From Vibrio pomeroyi (GTDB lineage: Bacteria > Pseudomonadota > Gammaproteobacteria > Enterobacterales > Vibrionaceae), in NCBI GenBank assembly GCA_041879425.1, contig CP090854.1, forward strand, positions 1,426,001 to 1,490,000: a stretch of 64,000 nucleotides of DNA. Reading direction: 5' to 3'. Each line of letters begins with the position of its first letter. Within the stretch, counting starts at the first letter, position 1. Shown one piece after another: positions 17,978 through 26,303 of the stretch. The position numbers and the translations under genes are program-made. A model generated the notes under the pieces. It searched no databases. It was not told the origin of the DNA and saw only the letters and a list, made by a program, of their open reading frames with translations.

Positions 17978-19126
17978 GTGAGATTTTTGAGTATATTAGC
18001 GGCTTTGTTCCCTGTGCTTACTTACGCTTCTACGCTCGAAATATGGGCCGGTATCAATTACGAAACGGCGGATTACGTTAAAGAACACATCGAGTCGATG
18101 ACAGAGCACCGTGTTGAAATACGTCCATTCGACATCAACAGTATCCGCTCTGAACTACTTGTGGCTGACCCTCGAGACAATACCTTTCCTGATGTTATTT
18201 GGGTGCCTTCGGATTTCTTAGGGCTGACTGAATATATTGAACTGGCAACGTTACCTTCTGCATGGGTCGATCCCTCGCGCTATGAGAATAAGGCTCTTGA
18301 TGCCGTAATGATTAATGGTGAGCTTAAGGCGCTACCGGTAGGAATCGGTAACCAGTTGGTTCTGTATTCGAACAAGCCACAAGATCATGCCATCAGCTGG
18401 GAAGAGTTGATTCAACAGTCTTCTGAGTCGAAGCGTGCCAGTGTTCTTTTCCCAAATCCGAACATGTACTTCTATCTGGCGTTCTTCCAACTGTTTTCAC
18501 AAGACATGCTTTCATCAAGGAATATCAATGGAGAGGGTTTAGTCTCAATCTTTGAATTCATCGATAAACTTGAGGATACAAAAACAATTGAACCATCGTG
18601 CAATGAGATATGTGCAAGACAGCGTTTCATTGACGGCGAGGTCGAGTTTTTGATTGATGGGGATTGGGCTTTCAGCGAACTAGACCAAGCGTACGGCGAG
18701 CACTTACACGTCAACTCTTTGCCTACCTACCGTGACAAAGCGATGTCTTCGTTCAGTGGCGCGAAGATTTTTGCAATCACCAAGAAAGGGATGAATAACC
18801 CAGAGAAAAGAGAAGCACTAAAAGAGGTGGTTCAGTACTTACAGTCAAACAGTTTTACCTATTTAGCACATTCAAACGCAATGATCTCCCCATTTAGAGA
18901 AGCGAACCAACGTCGTGTTGAAGAAGGAAACACCACTTTCTCTAACATGTACGATGAATTTCAATCATCACAAATGATGTCGAGTGACTACAATATGGCG
19001 ATTGTCTGGGAAGCCTCCGCAAGAGCCTATGAGCGATATAAGTCGGGCATGCCGAAGCAGGAGCTGCACAAATTTTACGATGACTTTGTGGAGTACTACT
19101 CAGCGAACATGAGGTCAGGCGAATGA
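17978..19126 (+). CDS. Family 1 extracellular solute-binding protein, probable sensor partner
   Basis: The 382-residue protein is an ABC-type family 1 binding protein. A signal peptide (VRFLSILAALFPVLTYAS, probably cut after TYA) is followed by the first lobe (TLEIWAGINYETADYVKEHI) and the typical FIDGEVEFLIDGDWAFSEL segment. No lipobox Cys is present, so it should be free in the periplasm. The start is GTG at 17978, with AAGAGGA seven bases upstream; upstream in-frame starts would bury the signal peptide. Its last four bases overlap the start of the diguanylate cyclase gene, and no permease or ATPase gene is nearby. A role in signalling rather than uptake is inferred. The ligand is unknown, though the family mostly binds sugars or oligosaccharides. 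Confidence 0.85.
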   Translation: MRFLSILAALFPVLTYASTLEIWAGINYETADYVKEHIESMTEHRVEIRPFDINSIRSELLVADPRDNTFPDVIWVPSDFLGLTEYIELATLPSAWVDPSRYENKALDAVMINGELKALPVGIGNQLVLYSNKPQDHAISWEELIQQSSESKRASVLFPNPNMYFYLAFFQLFSQDMLSSRNINGEGLVSIFEFIDKLEDTKTIEPSCNEICARQRFIDGEVEFLIDGDWAFSELDQAYGEHLHVNSLPTYRDKAMSSFSGAKIFAITKKGMNNPEKREALKEVVQYLQSNSFTYLAHSNAMISPFREANQRRVEEGNTTFSNMYDEFQSSQMMSSDYNMAIVWEASARAYERYKSGMPKQELHKFYDDFVEYYSANMRSGE

Positions 19127-21123
19127 AACTCTCTTTGAAATACACTATGGGTTTGGTGTTGCTGGCTTGTTCGTTATTACCAGTTTACCTCGCGGGTCAA
19201 CTGATACTGAATAAGCAGAATGAAAGCTCTCTTGAACAAAAAGAGATTAAGCTTGCCAATTCAACGGCAGGTATTCAGCAAACAGTGCAGGAGCAAATCA
19301 ACCTTACGGCCAGTCTCACACAGTGGTATGCGCAAGATCGCTCATTGATTAAAGCGGGTGGGAATATCTTCTTCTCAAGTGTGGTTTGGGACAAGATGGA
19401 TAGCTTTAACGCGTTAGCAGATAATGTTTCAGCGACCTATATTCTGGATAGCAACTGGAAGCCTATTTATGACAGTAAAGGCAGCCTTTATCACTTTGAA
19501 CAAAGTCAGTTACTTGAGGACCTAAAGCGGCCTCAGGCTGCGTATAAGCAAGGTAAGTTGTTCCATACTGAGTTTATAGAGCCAGAGATCGCCGATAATG
19601 CGGATTCAGGTCTTGTTTTTGTTGCCCCAATTCTCCCGTATCGTTTGATAGAGGGTTCCAGCTATACACCGCAAGGCTATCTTGTCGTGTTAATGGGGTA
19701 CGACCGATTAGAGTCCAAAATAGCGCCTTTCCTATACGACAAAGAGTCTGTCGAGTTTGATTACTTGGCGTCCGCTAGTGAGCAACACGTGGAAACCGAC
19801 ACTAAGTTAATCACTAACGACAATAAGCTGTTTTCAGAAGCGTTAACATTGGCGCTGAAACATCACGTGTCGGACAGTGCTCGTTTACAAGAGATGCAGC
19901 AATCTCAAGTGGTGTTTGTTCGAATCCTATTTGTGACACTAGCTGTCGCGATCGTCTTTGCGCTGTTGTTGAATCGCGCCTTTTCAAGACAGCTTAACCT
20001 ACTGACTGGCTCGGTAGAGTCTTATTCAAATAACCAGCCACCCATGCACAATGCAGATGCACATCGTTTTACCGAGTTCACTACATTCAGCCGTTTGTTG
20101 GAAAAAATGTGGTCTCGTATACAGCGTCAGCTGAGTGAACTGACGGTACGTAATGATCAGTTGAGATCCGCTTACCAGCTGATCAAAGAGAATAACCTCA
20201 AGCTTGAAAGCTTTAACACACAGCTAGAGCAAACGGTTGAAGAGAAGACAAGTAGATTAACGCATTCACTGGCCCGTGAAGAGGCACAGAAAAACCGTAT
20301 TCTGAAGATCGTTAAGTTCGCTTCCATGAGGCAAAGTGTTGATTACCGATTGATTCCAGAACACGTGAATCAACAACTGGAATCGCTACTCCCGGATTGC
20401 CCAATTGAGTTCAGCTTTAACTCAGTTTCTTGTGGTGATATTGATGATGCCAGCATTACTGATAGCGACATGACTAACAGCTGCAGGGTTTTAAAAGACT
20501 TGCAAGAGACAACGATTGGCTACTTTTATTCTCAGAATTTTACTTTGTTGAGTGAGGAAGACTTGCTGATTTTCGACTTATATCAAAAGCAGTTAGCTGG
20601 CTGGATAGAACTCGAAAACATGAATCGTATCAACATGTCGACAGGCTGTTACAACCGCAAAGCTTTCGATGAAGATTTGAACTTCTATAAACAGCGCGCA
20701 ATTGAGAACAAAGACAACTTGTCTCTGCTTATCATTGATATTAATGGATTAAAGGCCGCCAACGATCAGTATGGCCATGCGGTGGGTGATGAGCTGATAA
20801 AAGGTTGTACAGATGTCATTCGCAACCGGTTATGTGGTGCCAGCAACTTGTATCGACTGGGCGGTGATGAGTTTGCCATTCTTATTTTGACGCCGGCTGA
20901 ACAACAAATACAAGAGCCCCAGAAACTGGCTGAACGACTCTATGCAGATCAATTTGACCAGACCGTTGAAACGCAAGTAGGCGTGAGTATTCCAGTTCGA
21001 TTTTCGATTGGAGTCGCGTCAACAGAGTCGACAGCTATCGATGAGTTATTCTCTCAAGCGGATGAAGATATGTATCGTCAGAAGCGTCGTTATTATCAAG
21101 CTCTATCGCGGGTGGACAAATAG
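19123..21123 (+). CDS. Membrane diguanylate cyclase (GGDEF)
   Basis: The 666-residue protein has a first membrane helix (~8-26), a periplasmic domain (~27-262), a second helix (~265-286), a HAMP-like and coiled-coil region (~290-395), an extra cytoplasmic region, and a C-terminal GGDEF domain (~495-660). The active-site motif is intact (RLGGDEFAIL, residues 580-584), and the metal-binding segment LLIIDINGLKAANDQYGHAV is present. The upstream inhibitory RxxD site is not seen, so product feedback may be absent. It should make c-di-GMP in response to a periplasmic cue. Its ATG lies inside the stop of the binding-protein gene (ATGA overlap), indicating coupled translation and a likely physical partnership. 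Confidence 0.9.
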   Translation: MKLSLKYTMGLVLLACSLLPVYLAGQLILNKQNESSLEQKEIKLANSTAGIQQTVQEQINLTASLTQWYAQDRSLIKAGGNIFFSSVVWDKMDSFNALADNVSATYILDSNWKPIYDSKGSLYHFEQSQLLEDLKRPQAAYKQGKLFHTEFIEPEIADNADSGLVFVAPILPYRLIEGSSYTPQGYLVVLMGYDRLESKIAPFLYDKESVEFDYLASASEQHVETDTKLITNDNKLFSEALTLALKHHVSDSARLQEMQQSQVVFVRILFVTLAVAIVFALLLNRAFSRQLNLLTGSVESYSNNQPPMHNADAHRFTEFTTFSRLLEKMWSRIQRQLSELTVRNDQLRSAYQLIKENNLKLESFNTQLEQTVEEKTSRLTHSLAREEAQKNRILKIVKFASMRQSVDYRLIPEHVNQQLESLLPDCPIEFSFNSVSCGDIDDASITDSDMTNSCRVLKDLQETTIGYFYSQNFTLLSEEDLLIFDLYQKQLAGWIELENMNRINMSTGCYNRKAFDEDLNFYKQRAIENKDNLSLLIIDINGLKAANDQYGHAVGDELIKGCTDVIRNRLCGASNLYRLGGDEFAILILTPAEQQIQEPQKLAERLYADQFDQTVETQVGVSIPVRFSIGVASTESTAIDELFSQADEDMYRQKRRYYQALSRVDK

Positions 21124-21133
21124 TCGGCTCGCA

Positions 21134-21946
21134 CTACCTTTTGCGGCCATTAAAGCGAAACTGCTGTGGTGTGACATCAAACGTCGCCTTAAAGGCTTTG
21201 ATGTAAGACGAGTCATTTTGATAGCCGACTTGGTCAGCAATACTCTGGATTGAGAGCTCTTCATCGAGTAAAGACAATGAGTAAATCAGTCGGATTTGTT
21301 GTCGCCAACGTTGGAATGACGTGTTGAATTCCTTTGAGAATAAACGCGACAAGGTTCGTTCTGATGCTCCGACTTTCTCTCCCCATTCCTTTAGCGACAA
21401 ATCCAACGTTGGTGTCTCTGTTAGCGCTTCAAATATAAGCTTCAAGCGTCTGTCTTCGGGTAGCAACAATTGAAAGGTCTGAACATTGTCTTTCATGATC
21501 TGGTCGTGCAATACGGACAGTAGGCGAGACACTTCTTCATCACTCGTTAATCCCTCACATTGCCTGCGAATTTCTTGCAATAGCTCGTTTAGAAAGGAAG
21601 TCAGTGCAATGGTTCGAACCGCTGGCTCATACTCCATTCCAAAGGCTGGGTTAAGGTAAATACCAACAAACGTGGTATGGCTCAATGCGATAGATTCATG
21701 TGAAATACCGGCAGGTACAAACAAAGCTGAAGTGTGTGGCACAAGGTGTTGATAGTGTTCTGTTTGGGTTTGTAGCAAACCTTTGAGTGGAAAGATCACT
21801 TGATGCCATGTGTGCTGGTGCATCGCATCGATGTAACCTTTCGGCATGTCGATAGTCTTAACGAGCGCGGGCGAATTTGGATTAGCGACCATCATCCTAT
21901 TGGAGGTGACAACTCCGGTACGAGAATCAATTTGGCGGGTTAGCAT
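21134..21946 (-). CDS. AraC-family transcriptional regulator
   Basis: The 270-residue protein has an N-terminal cupin-type sensing domain (~20-130, MHQHTWHQVIFPLKGLLQTQ) and a C-terminal AraC DNA-binding domain with two helix-turn-helices (~175-268, LSLKEWGEKVGASERTLSRL and IQSIADQVGYQNDSSYIKAF). AAGGA precedes the ATG by nine bases. It converges on the diguanylate cyclase gene, leaving only 10 bases between the stops, and is divergent from the MOSC gene, which is the most likely target by position. The inducer is unknown. Confidence 0.88.
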   Translation of the reverse strand: MLTRQIDSRTGVVTSNRMMVANPNSPALVKTIDMPKGYIDAMHQHTWHQVIFPLKGLLQTQTEHYQHLVPHTSALFVPAGISHESIALSHTTFVGIYLNPAFGMEYEPAVRTIALTSFLNELLQEIRRQCEGLTSDEEVSRLLSVLHDQIMKDNVQTFQLLLPEDRRLKLIFEALTETPTLDLSLKEWGEKVGASERTLSRLFSKEFNTSFQRWRQQIRLIYSLSLLDEELSIQSIADQVGYQNDSSYIKAFKATFDVTPQQFRFNGRKR

Positions 21947-22082
21947 GATTAAGTGTCCTTATATCCCTACCTAGACGGGCGACCCTAGGCTATCATGCTC
22001 GGCAAAGAGAATGAAGTTGAGTAGCAGTGTCGTTTTATTTCACGCAGTTCAGCAAGTATGTTTTCAGTAAGAAGGAAGGGAT

Positions 22083-22775
22083 ATGAAGAAGTTAGGCGTA
22101 GTAAATAGTGTATTGGTAGGAAAAATTGTCGCCTTCGCACACGGAGCAAAAAGTGCTATTGATAAGCAAGTTTTATCAGAGCGCCAATACGCGACAGAGC
22201 TTGGTTTTACCAACGATGAACAAGGTGATCCGCGTTTCCATGGCGGCATTCAAAAAGCCCTTCATATCTACCCAAGCGAGCACTATTCAGTTTGGCAGAA
22301 AGAGTTAGGTGACAAAGGTATCTTTCAATCTTCAGGTGCATTTGGTGAGAACCTAAGCTCAAGTGGCATCACGGAACAATCTATTTGTTTGAAAGATAAG
22401 GTTCGTATCGGATCAACATTATTGGAAGTCTCACAAGGGCGTATGCCTTGTTGGAAACTCAATGTGCGATTCGAGCAGAACGATATGGCGAGAAGACTGC
22501 AAGACACGCTTCGAACAGGCTGGTATTTCCGTGTATTGGAAGAGGGCGATATTGGCGCAGGTGACGAGATTATTCTGTGTGAAAGGCCATACCCAGATTG
22601 GTCGCTCGCTCGTATCATGGGGGCTGTTTTCACAGGTAGTTTAGATAAAGAAGAGCTAAGTCAGATGGCTGAACTGCCATTGGTTGAATCATGGGGAGCG
22701 CTTGTTGCACGTCGCCTTGAAACAGGAAAAATCGAAGACTGGGAAATGCGCTTGGTTGGGCCTACTGCGGTATAA
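22083..22775 (+). CDS. MOSC-domain protein, YiiM-like
   Basis: The 230-residue protein has a MOSC domain (~25-165) with DPRFHGGIQKALHIYPSEHY, GAFGENLSSSGITE and the conserved Cys in VSQGRMPCWKLNVRF. A 3-alpha C-terminal part ends LARIMGAVFTG...GKIEDWEMRL. This layout fits YiiM-type proteins, which handle molybdenum-cofactor-dependent detoxification of N-hydroxylated compounds such as 6-N-hydroxylaminopurine. The exact substrate here is inferred. It has a strong ribosome site (GGAAGG), is divergent from the AraC gene, and is followed by a terminator. Confidence 0.85.
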   Translation: MKKLGVVNSVLVGKIVAFAHGAKSAIDKQVLSERQYATELGFTNDEQGDPRFHGGIQKALHIYPSEHYSVWQKELGDKGIFQSSGAFGENLSSSGITEQSICLKDKVRIGSTLLEVSQGRMPCWKLNVRFEQNDMARRLQDTLRTGWYFRVLEEGDIGAGDEIILCERPYPDWSLARIMGAVFTGSLDKEELSQMAELPLVESWGALVARRLETGKIEDWEMRLVGPTAV

Positions 22776-22795
22776 AGCCAGTAGTGAAATTAAGA

Positions 22796-22826
22796 AAGCC
22801 CGCTAATTGCACATAGCGGGTTTTTT
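22796..22826 (+). terminator. Intrinsic terminator after the MOSC gene
   Basis: The stem GCCCGCTA/TAGCGGGT (about 22798-22805 with 22814-22821) is followed by a run of T. Confidence 0.85.
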
Positions 22827-22856
22827 AATAGTGACAAATTTTCACTTTCAGTGTGG

Positions 22857-23573
22857 CTATAACCAGAAACTCTTCAAAGGCATCTCAGCATCAAAGTGAT
22901 GAGCAATCTGCGCTTGGAGTAGCTCAGCAGTCGCAATCGCGTCAGTTAATGCATGATGCGGTGTGTAGTCGGGTAGGTGGTATCGACGACGACTTTGGCC
23001 AAGTCTTACTGAGGCTGGTTTCTTACCTTTGAGCTTGTTCCACAGGCCACCGGCTAGCTTGTTCTGGATTTGAGATTCAATCTCGAGCGTGTCGAGGACT
23101 GGAAATTCGATCCCTTCACCTAATCTCACTTTCAATGCATTATCCAAGAAGTCCCGTTCGATACGGCGATAATGAACCACTGGGATATGTCCCCCCATCG
23201 CTTCTAATATCTCATCCAACACTTCGCTAAGATCTGGCGCATCAATGATGTCGTTGTGAGTGATGCCATGAATTACCACAGAATCTTCTTCCAACTTCTG
23301 CTTTGGCCGCAGTGTCCAGTGCCTGGCTTGTCGCAAGTAAATACGATTGAGCGTAAACGGGACAAGGCCAATGGTGATGATGCCATCTTTGTTTGGATTT
23401 AAGCCTGTTGTCTCAAAGTCGACCGCTAAGAACATCACTTCTGAAATTGGCGTATCAGGCGCGGGAAGAGGCTGGCTATAAAAGTGCTTTAAGCGCTCAT
23501 CTCTCGCTCTTTCTAGCTTCTGAGCAAACTTAAATGGCCAATCGACCGCAGGTGATCTGAATAGTTTGTTCAT
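22857..23573 (-). CDS. DnaQ-like 3'-5' exonuclease
   Basis: The 238-residue protein is a DEDDh exonuclease of the DNA polymerase III epsilon type. ExoI has VDFETTGLNPNKDG (Asp and Glu ligands), ExoII covers VVHYRRIERDFLDNAL, and ExoIII HHALTDAIATAELLQ supplies His and Asp. It is not dnaQ itself, because it carries an N-terminal extension and lacks a polymerase-binding tail. Its ATG lies five bases after the stop of the CNB-CBS-DUF294 gene, so the two form an operon. This exonuclease/DUF294 pair recurs in gammaproteobacteria. The substrate is unknown. Confidence 0.87.
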   Translation of the reverse strand: MNKLFRSPAVDWPFKFAQKLERARDERLKHFYSQPLPAPDTPISEVMFLAVDFETTGLNPNKDGIITIGLVPFTLNRIYLRQARHWTLRPKQKLEEDSVVIHGITHNDIIDAPDLSEVLDEILEAMGGHIPVVHYRRIERDFLDNALKVRLGEGIEFPVLDTLEIESQIQNKLAGGLWNKLKGKKPASVRLGQSRRRYHLPDYTPHHALTDAIATAELLQAQIAHHFDAEMPLKSFWL

Positions 23574-23578
23574 AGGCC

Positions 23579-25468
23579 CTACTTAAACTTATTGCTGGCT
23601 TGATAACGGAACTTAAGGAAGTTTTGCGCATTACTTAATATTTGGAATGCATCCTTAAGGTTACGTCGCTCGAAGTCAGACAGGTTCTCTGGTTCGATGT
23701 TGTTATCAGGCTCGACATTATTATCAACATCGTGTGCTTGGTGGCGAATACGAACCAGAGAGATAAACTCCATCGCATCTTTCAAATCTTGAGCTCGACC
23801 TTTTGGCAGAATACCTGCGTCGATAATGTCATCTAAACGTTCGAATGAGTTCTTAGAACGAGAGCCCACTGCCAATGAATGAACACGAATCAAATCTGCT
23901 AATGGCGCAGTACCACGGCGCTTAAGGTTGATGGAGTTGTTATGACGGCCATCTTTCTCCATCACGAAGTCTTTAAAGAAACCAAGTGGCGGCGTACGGT
24001 TGAGTGCGTTACGTGCAAGACAGGCTAAGAAGCGGTTGTTTTTACGTGCGCGTCGAACGATAAAGCTGTTTAATTGCTCAGCCCACTTCAGGCGGCCATA
24101 AACGCCATCCAGGTCGAAGAAGATTGAAGCATTCAACAGTGCTTTCGGGTTCGGGTCATCAATCCAATCGGCAAAGCACTCTTCCCATTCTCTACGAGTC
24201 ATACGCCATGTTGGGTTAGTCGCCATGATGTCACCTGTACAGTACACATAGCCACATTGGTCTAAGCCGTCACAAATGAATTTTGAGAGCTCTTCAAAGT
24301 ACTTACCGTGCTTTTTCTCGTCGTAGGTATCGTCAAGAATAATTGCGTTATCTTGGTCAGTAACGAGCAACTGCTCATCACGCCCCATCGAGCCGAGTGC
24401 GAGGAAACAATAAGGAATAGGAGCCTTACCTAATTTCTCTTCACCCAGTTCGATAATACGTTGCTTAAAGCTACGACCAATTACCGACATTGCAGTACCC
24501 ACCATGTGGGCGTTGGCATCTTCGTTAACCAAGCGCACAAAGCTGTCTTTTACTTGTTCAGAAAGCACCTTCAGGTCTTCAATACTCTGTTGCTGGAAGA
24601 TACTGCTCACAAGCAATAGTGAGTTTTGAGACTCGTAACGGACAATATCAGTCGCTTCGATAATACCGATAGGCTTCTTATCTTTAAGCACCGGCAAGTG
24701 ATGCACGTTGTAGCGAAGCATGGTCATCATGGCTTCGTATACGTAGGCATTGTGGTCGAGTGAGATAACCTCTGGCGTCATCACACTGGATACCTCGTCC
24801 GATGGGTCTAGACCTTCGGCGAGTACACGCGTACATAAATCTCGGTCAGTGATGATGCCGATCACTGGTGTTGAGTCATCTTCATCATCTTCAACGATAT
24901 CTGGGTCGATGATAAGCAAAGAGGACACATTATCTTGTGCCATCATGGTTGCAGCTTGCTGAATAGTGCGCGTTTTTTCGATCATTGGCGCTTCGCTGGT
25001 CAGCAGCGTTTTTACTTTGGATGTCGTTAGGTCGTTCGCGTCGTTACTGTCTGAGTTGGCTTGGCGTAGTCGCGCGTTATCTTCTACTTCTACGAAATCG
25101 GCAAAGGAGTCGTAGTTGTCGTAGAGCTCTTGGAAGATAGGCTCAGGAATGCAGTAGAGCAGGGTGTCTTCGGTCGCTTTAACTGGGAAACGCACCTTGT
25201 TGTTGGTCAGTAGGCCCATTTGACCGAATAAGTGGCCTTCATCAAGGCGGTTATAGAGTTCGCCTTTACGACGGTAGACTTCGACTTCGCCACTTCGAAC
25301 GATGTATAAGTCATGAATTTGATCACCAAAGTGAATGATCGGGGTATCTTGGCGGTAATAAGAAATTTCCACGCTACTGGTCACTTTCGCCAACATCTCC
25401 TCAGGGAGTTCTGTGAAAGGGGGGTATTGCGCCAGAAAGTTTTGAATCTCTAATAACTCAGCATCCAT
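23579..25468 (-). CDS. CNB-CBS-DUF294 nucleotidyltransferase-like protein
   Basis: The protein of about 629 residues has an N-terminal cyclic-nucleotide-binding domain (~10-130, IVRSGEVEVYRRKGELYNRL), two CBS domains (~160-290, VIGIITDRDLCTRVLAEGL and HHLPVLKDKKPIGIIEATDI), a DUF294 nucleotidyltransferase-like domain (~330-460, LALGSMGRDEQLLVTDQDNA carrying the GSxGR-D-D signature) and a DUF294 C-terminal domain. Such proteins are thought to be regulatory nucleotidyltransferases like the GlnD N-terminus; the target is unknown. The ATG at 25468 is preferred over the ATG at 25477, which sits directly on the GGA-rich ribosome site. It is co-transcribed with the exonuclease gene. Confidence 0.87.
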   Translation of the reverse strand: MDAELLEIQNFLAQYPPFTELPEEMLAKVTSSVEISYYRQDTPIIHFGDQIHDLYIVRSGEVEVYRRKGELYNRLDEGHLFGQMGLLTNNKVRFPVKATEDTLLYCIPEPIFQELYDNYDSFADFVEVEDNARLRQANSDSNDANDLTTSKVKTLLTSEAPMIEKTRTIQQAATMMAQDNVSSLLIIDPDIVEDDEDDSTPVIGIITDRDLCTRVLAEGLDPSDEVSSVMTPEVISLDHNAYVYEAMMTMLRYNVHHLPVLKDKKPIGIIEATDIVRYESQNSLLLVSSIFQQQSIEDLKVLSEQVKDSFVRLVNEDANAHMVGTAMSVIGRSFKQRIIELGEEKLGKAPIPYCFLALGSMGRDEQLLVTDQDNAIILDDTYDEKKHGKYFEELSKFICDGLDQCGYVYCTGDIMATNPTWRMTRREWEECFADWIDDPNPKALLNASIFFDLDGVYGRLKWAEQLNSFIVRRARKNNRFLACLARNALNRTPPLGFFKDFVMEKDGRHNNSINLKRRGTAPLADLIRVHSLAVGSRSKNSFERLDDIIDAGILPKGRAQDLKDAMEFISLVRIRHQAHDVDNNVEPDNNIEPENLSDFERRNLKDAFQILSNAQNFLKFRYQASNKFK

Positions 25469-25618
25469 AATGATCATCCATTGGTTTGTATGATTTCATG
25501 GTACAACATTTGATATTATTTTGCCGTCACAAATCAATCTGTGAGCCAAAACCTTTTTAAAGTCTTATGGATAGACTAACCTTTCAATTAATGGAGTGAC
25601 AGTTTAAGGATGATAGGA

Positions 25619-26263
25619 ATGTCGAAGTGGAAGCTTAGTTTTGTATCTGCGGTTTTTATGTTTTCTCCAAGTTTGTGGGCGGACACTAACGCGGTGGATA
25701 TTTTGGATTACGACCATATTTATGCCACGGCGCATTCGGGCAGTTTAAATGAAGATGCAGGCAGTAATAACAATGCCTCGTCGTATGGATTAGGCGTCAG
25801 TTACGCGATGACGGATGATTGGTTGTTGCTGGGAGACTACAGCGCACGCTTTATTCACCCTGATGAAAGCACGACTCGAATTGATACCTTAATGGCAGGG
25901 GCTGGGTATCGTTACAGCATTAAGAAAGACTTGGATATAGTGGCTTCTTATTTGTTGGGTGTTACCAAAGGTGAGGTTGAGCTTAACGGCAGCAATGAAA
26001 CCTTAGAATCTGATACTGAATTTGTTCAAGGTGTAAAAGCAGAGCTTAACTATGGTTTTGCAAAGCGCTGGATTGCCAATGGCAGCGTGCAGGTGAACCG
26101 CAGTGATTTGTTCGACGAAGAGATTTACCACCTAGGTTTGCGTTATCTCGTGACCAACAAATTTGCGATTGGTGGCTCTTATCAGCACCGAGATGGTGAA
26201 GGCAGTAAAGGTGGAAGTGAGAGAACCAACGAATTGGGTGTTGAGTTTTTCCTAGAGTACTAA
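25619..26263 (+). CDS. Putative outer-membrane beta-barrel protein
   Basis: The 214-residue product has a signal peptide (MSKWKLSFVSAVFMFSPSLWA) and a body of alternating strands (SYGLGVSYAMTDDWLLLGDY, GAGYRYSIKKDLDIVASYLL). It ends in an aromatic residue (FFLEY), all as expected for a small outer-membrane barrel. The start at 25619 has AAGGA eight bases upstream; the ATG at 25610 overlaps that site. No ligand or named family is recognised. An insertion sequence now lies between its stop and what looks like its own terminator. Confidence 0.72.
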   Translation: MSKWKLSFVSAVFMFSPSLWADTNAVDILDYDHIYATAHSGSLNEDAGSNNNASSYGLGVSYAMTDDWLLLGDYSARFIHPDESTTRIDTLMAGAGYRYSIKKDLDIVASYLLGVTKGEVELNGSNETLESDTEFVQGVKAELNYGFAKRWIANGSVQVNRSDLFDEEIYHLGLRYLVTNKFAIGGSYQHRDGEGSKGGSERTNELGVEFFLEY

Positions 26264-26303
26264 CCTAGTTAAGCCTAACACGTTATAGGCAGATACAAAA
26301 ATG

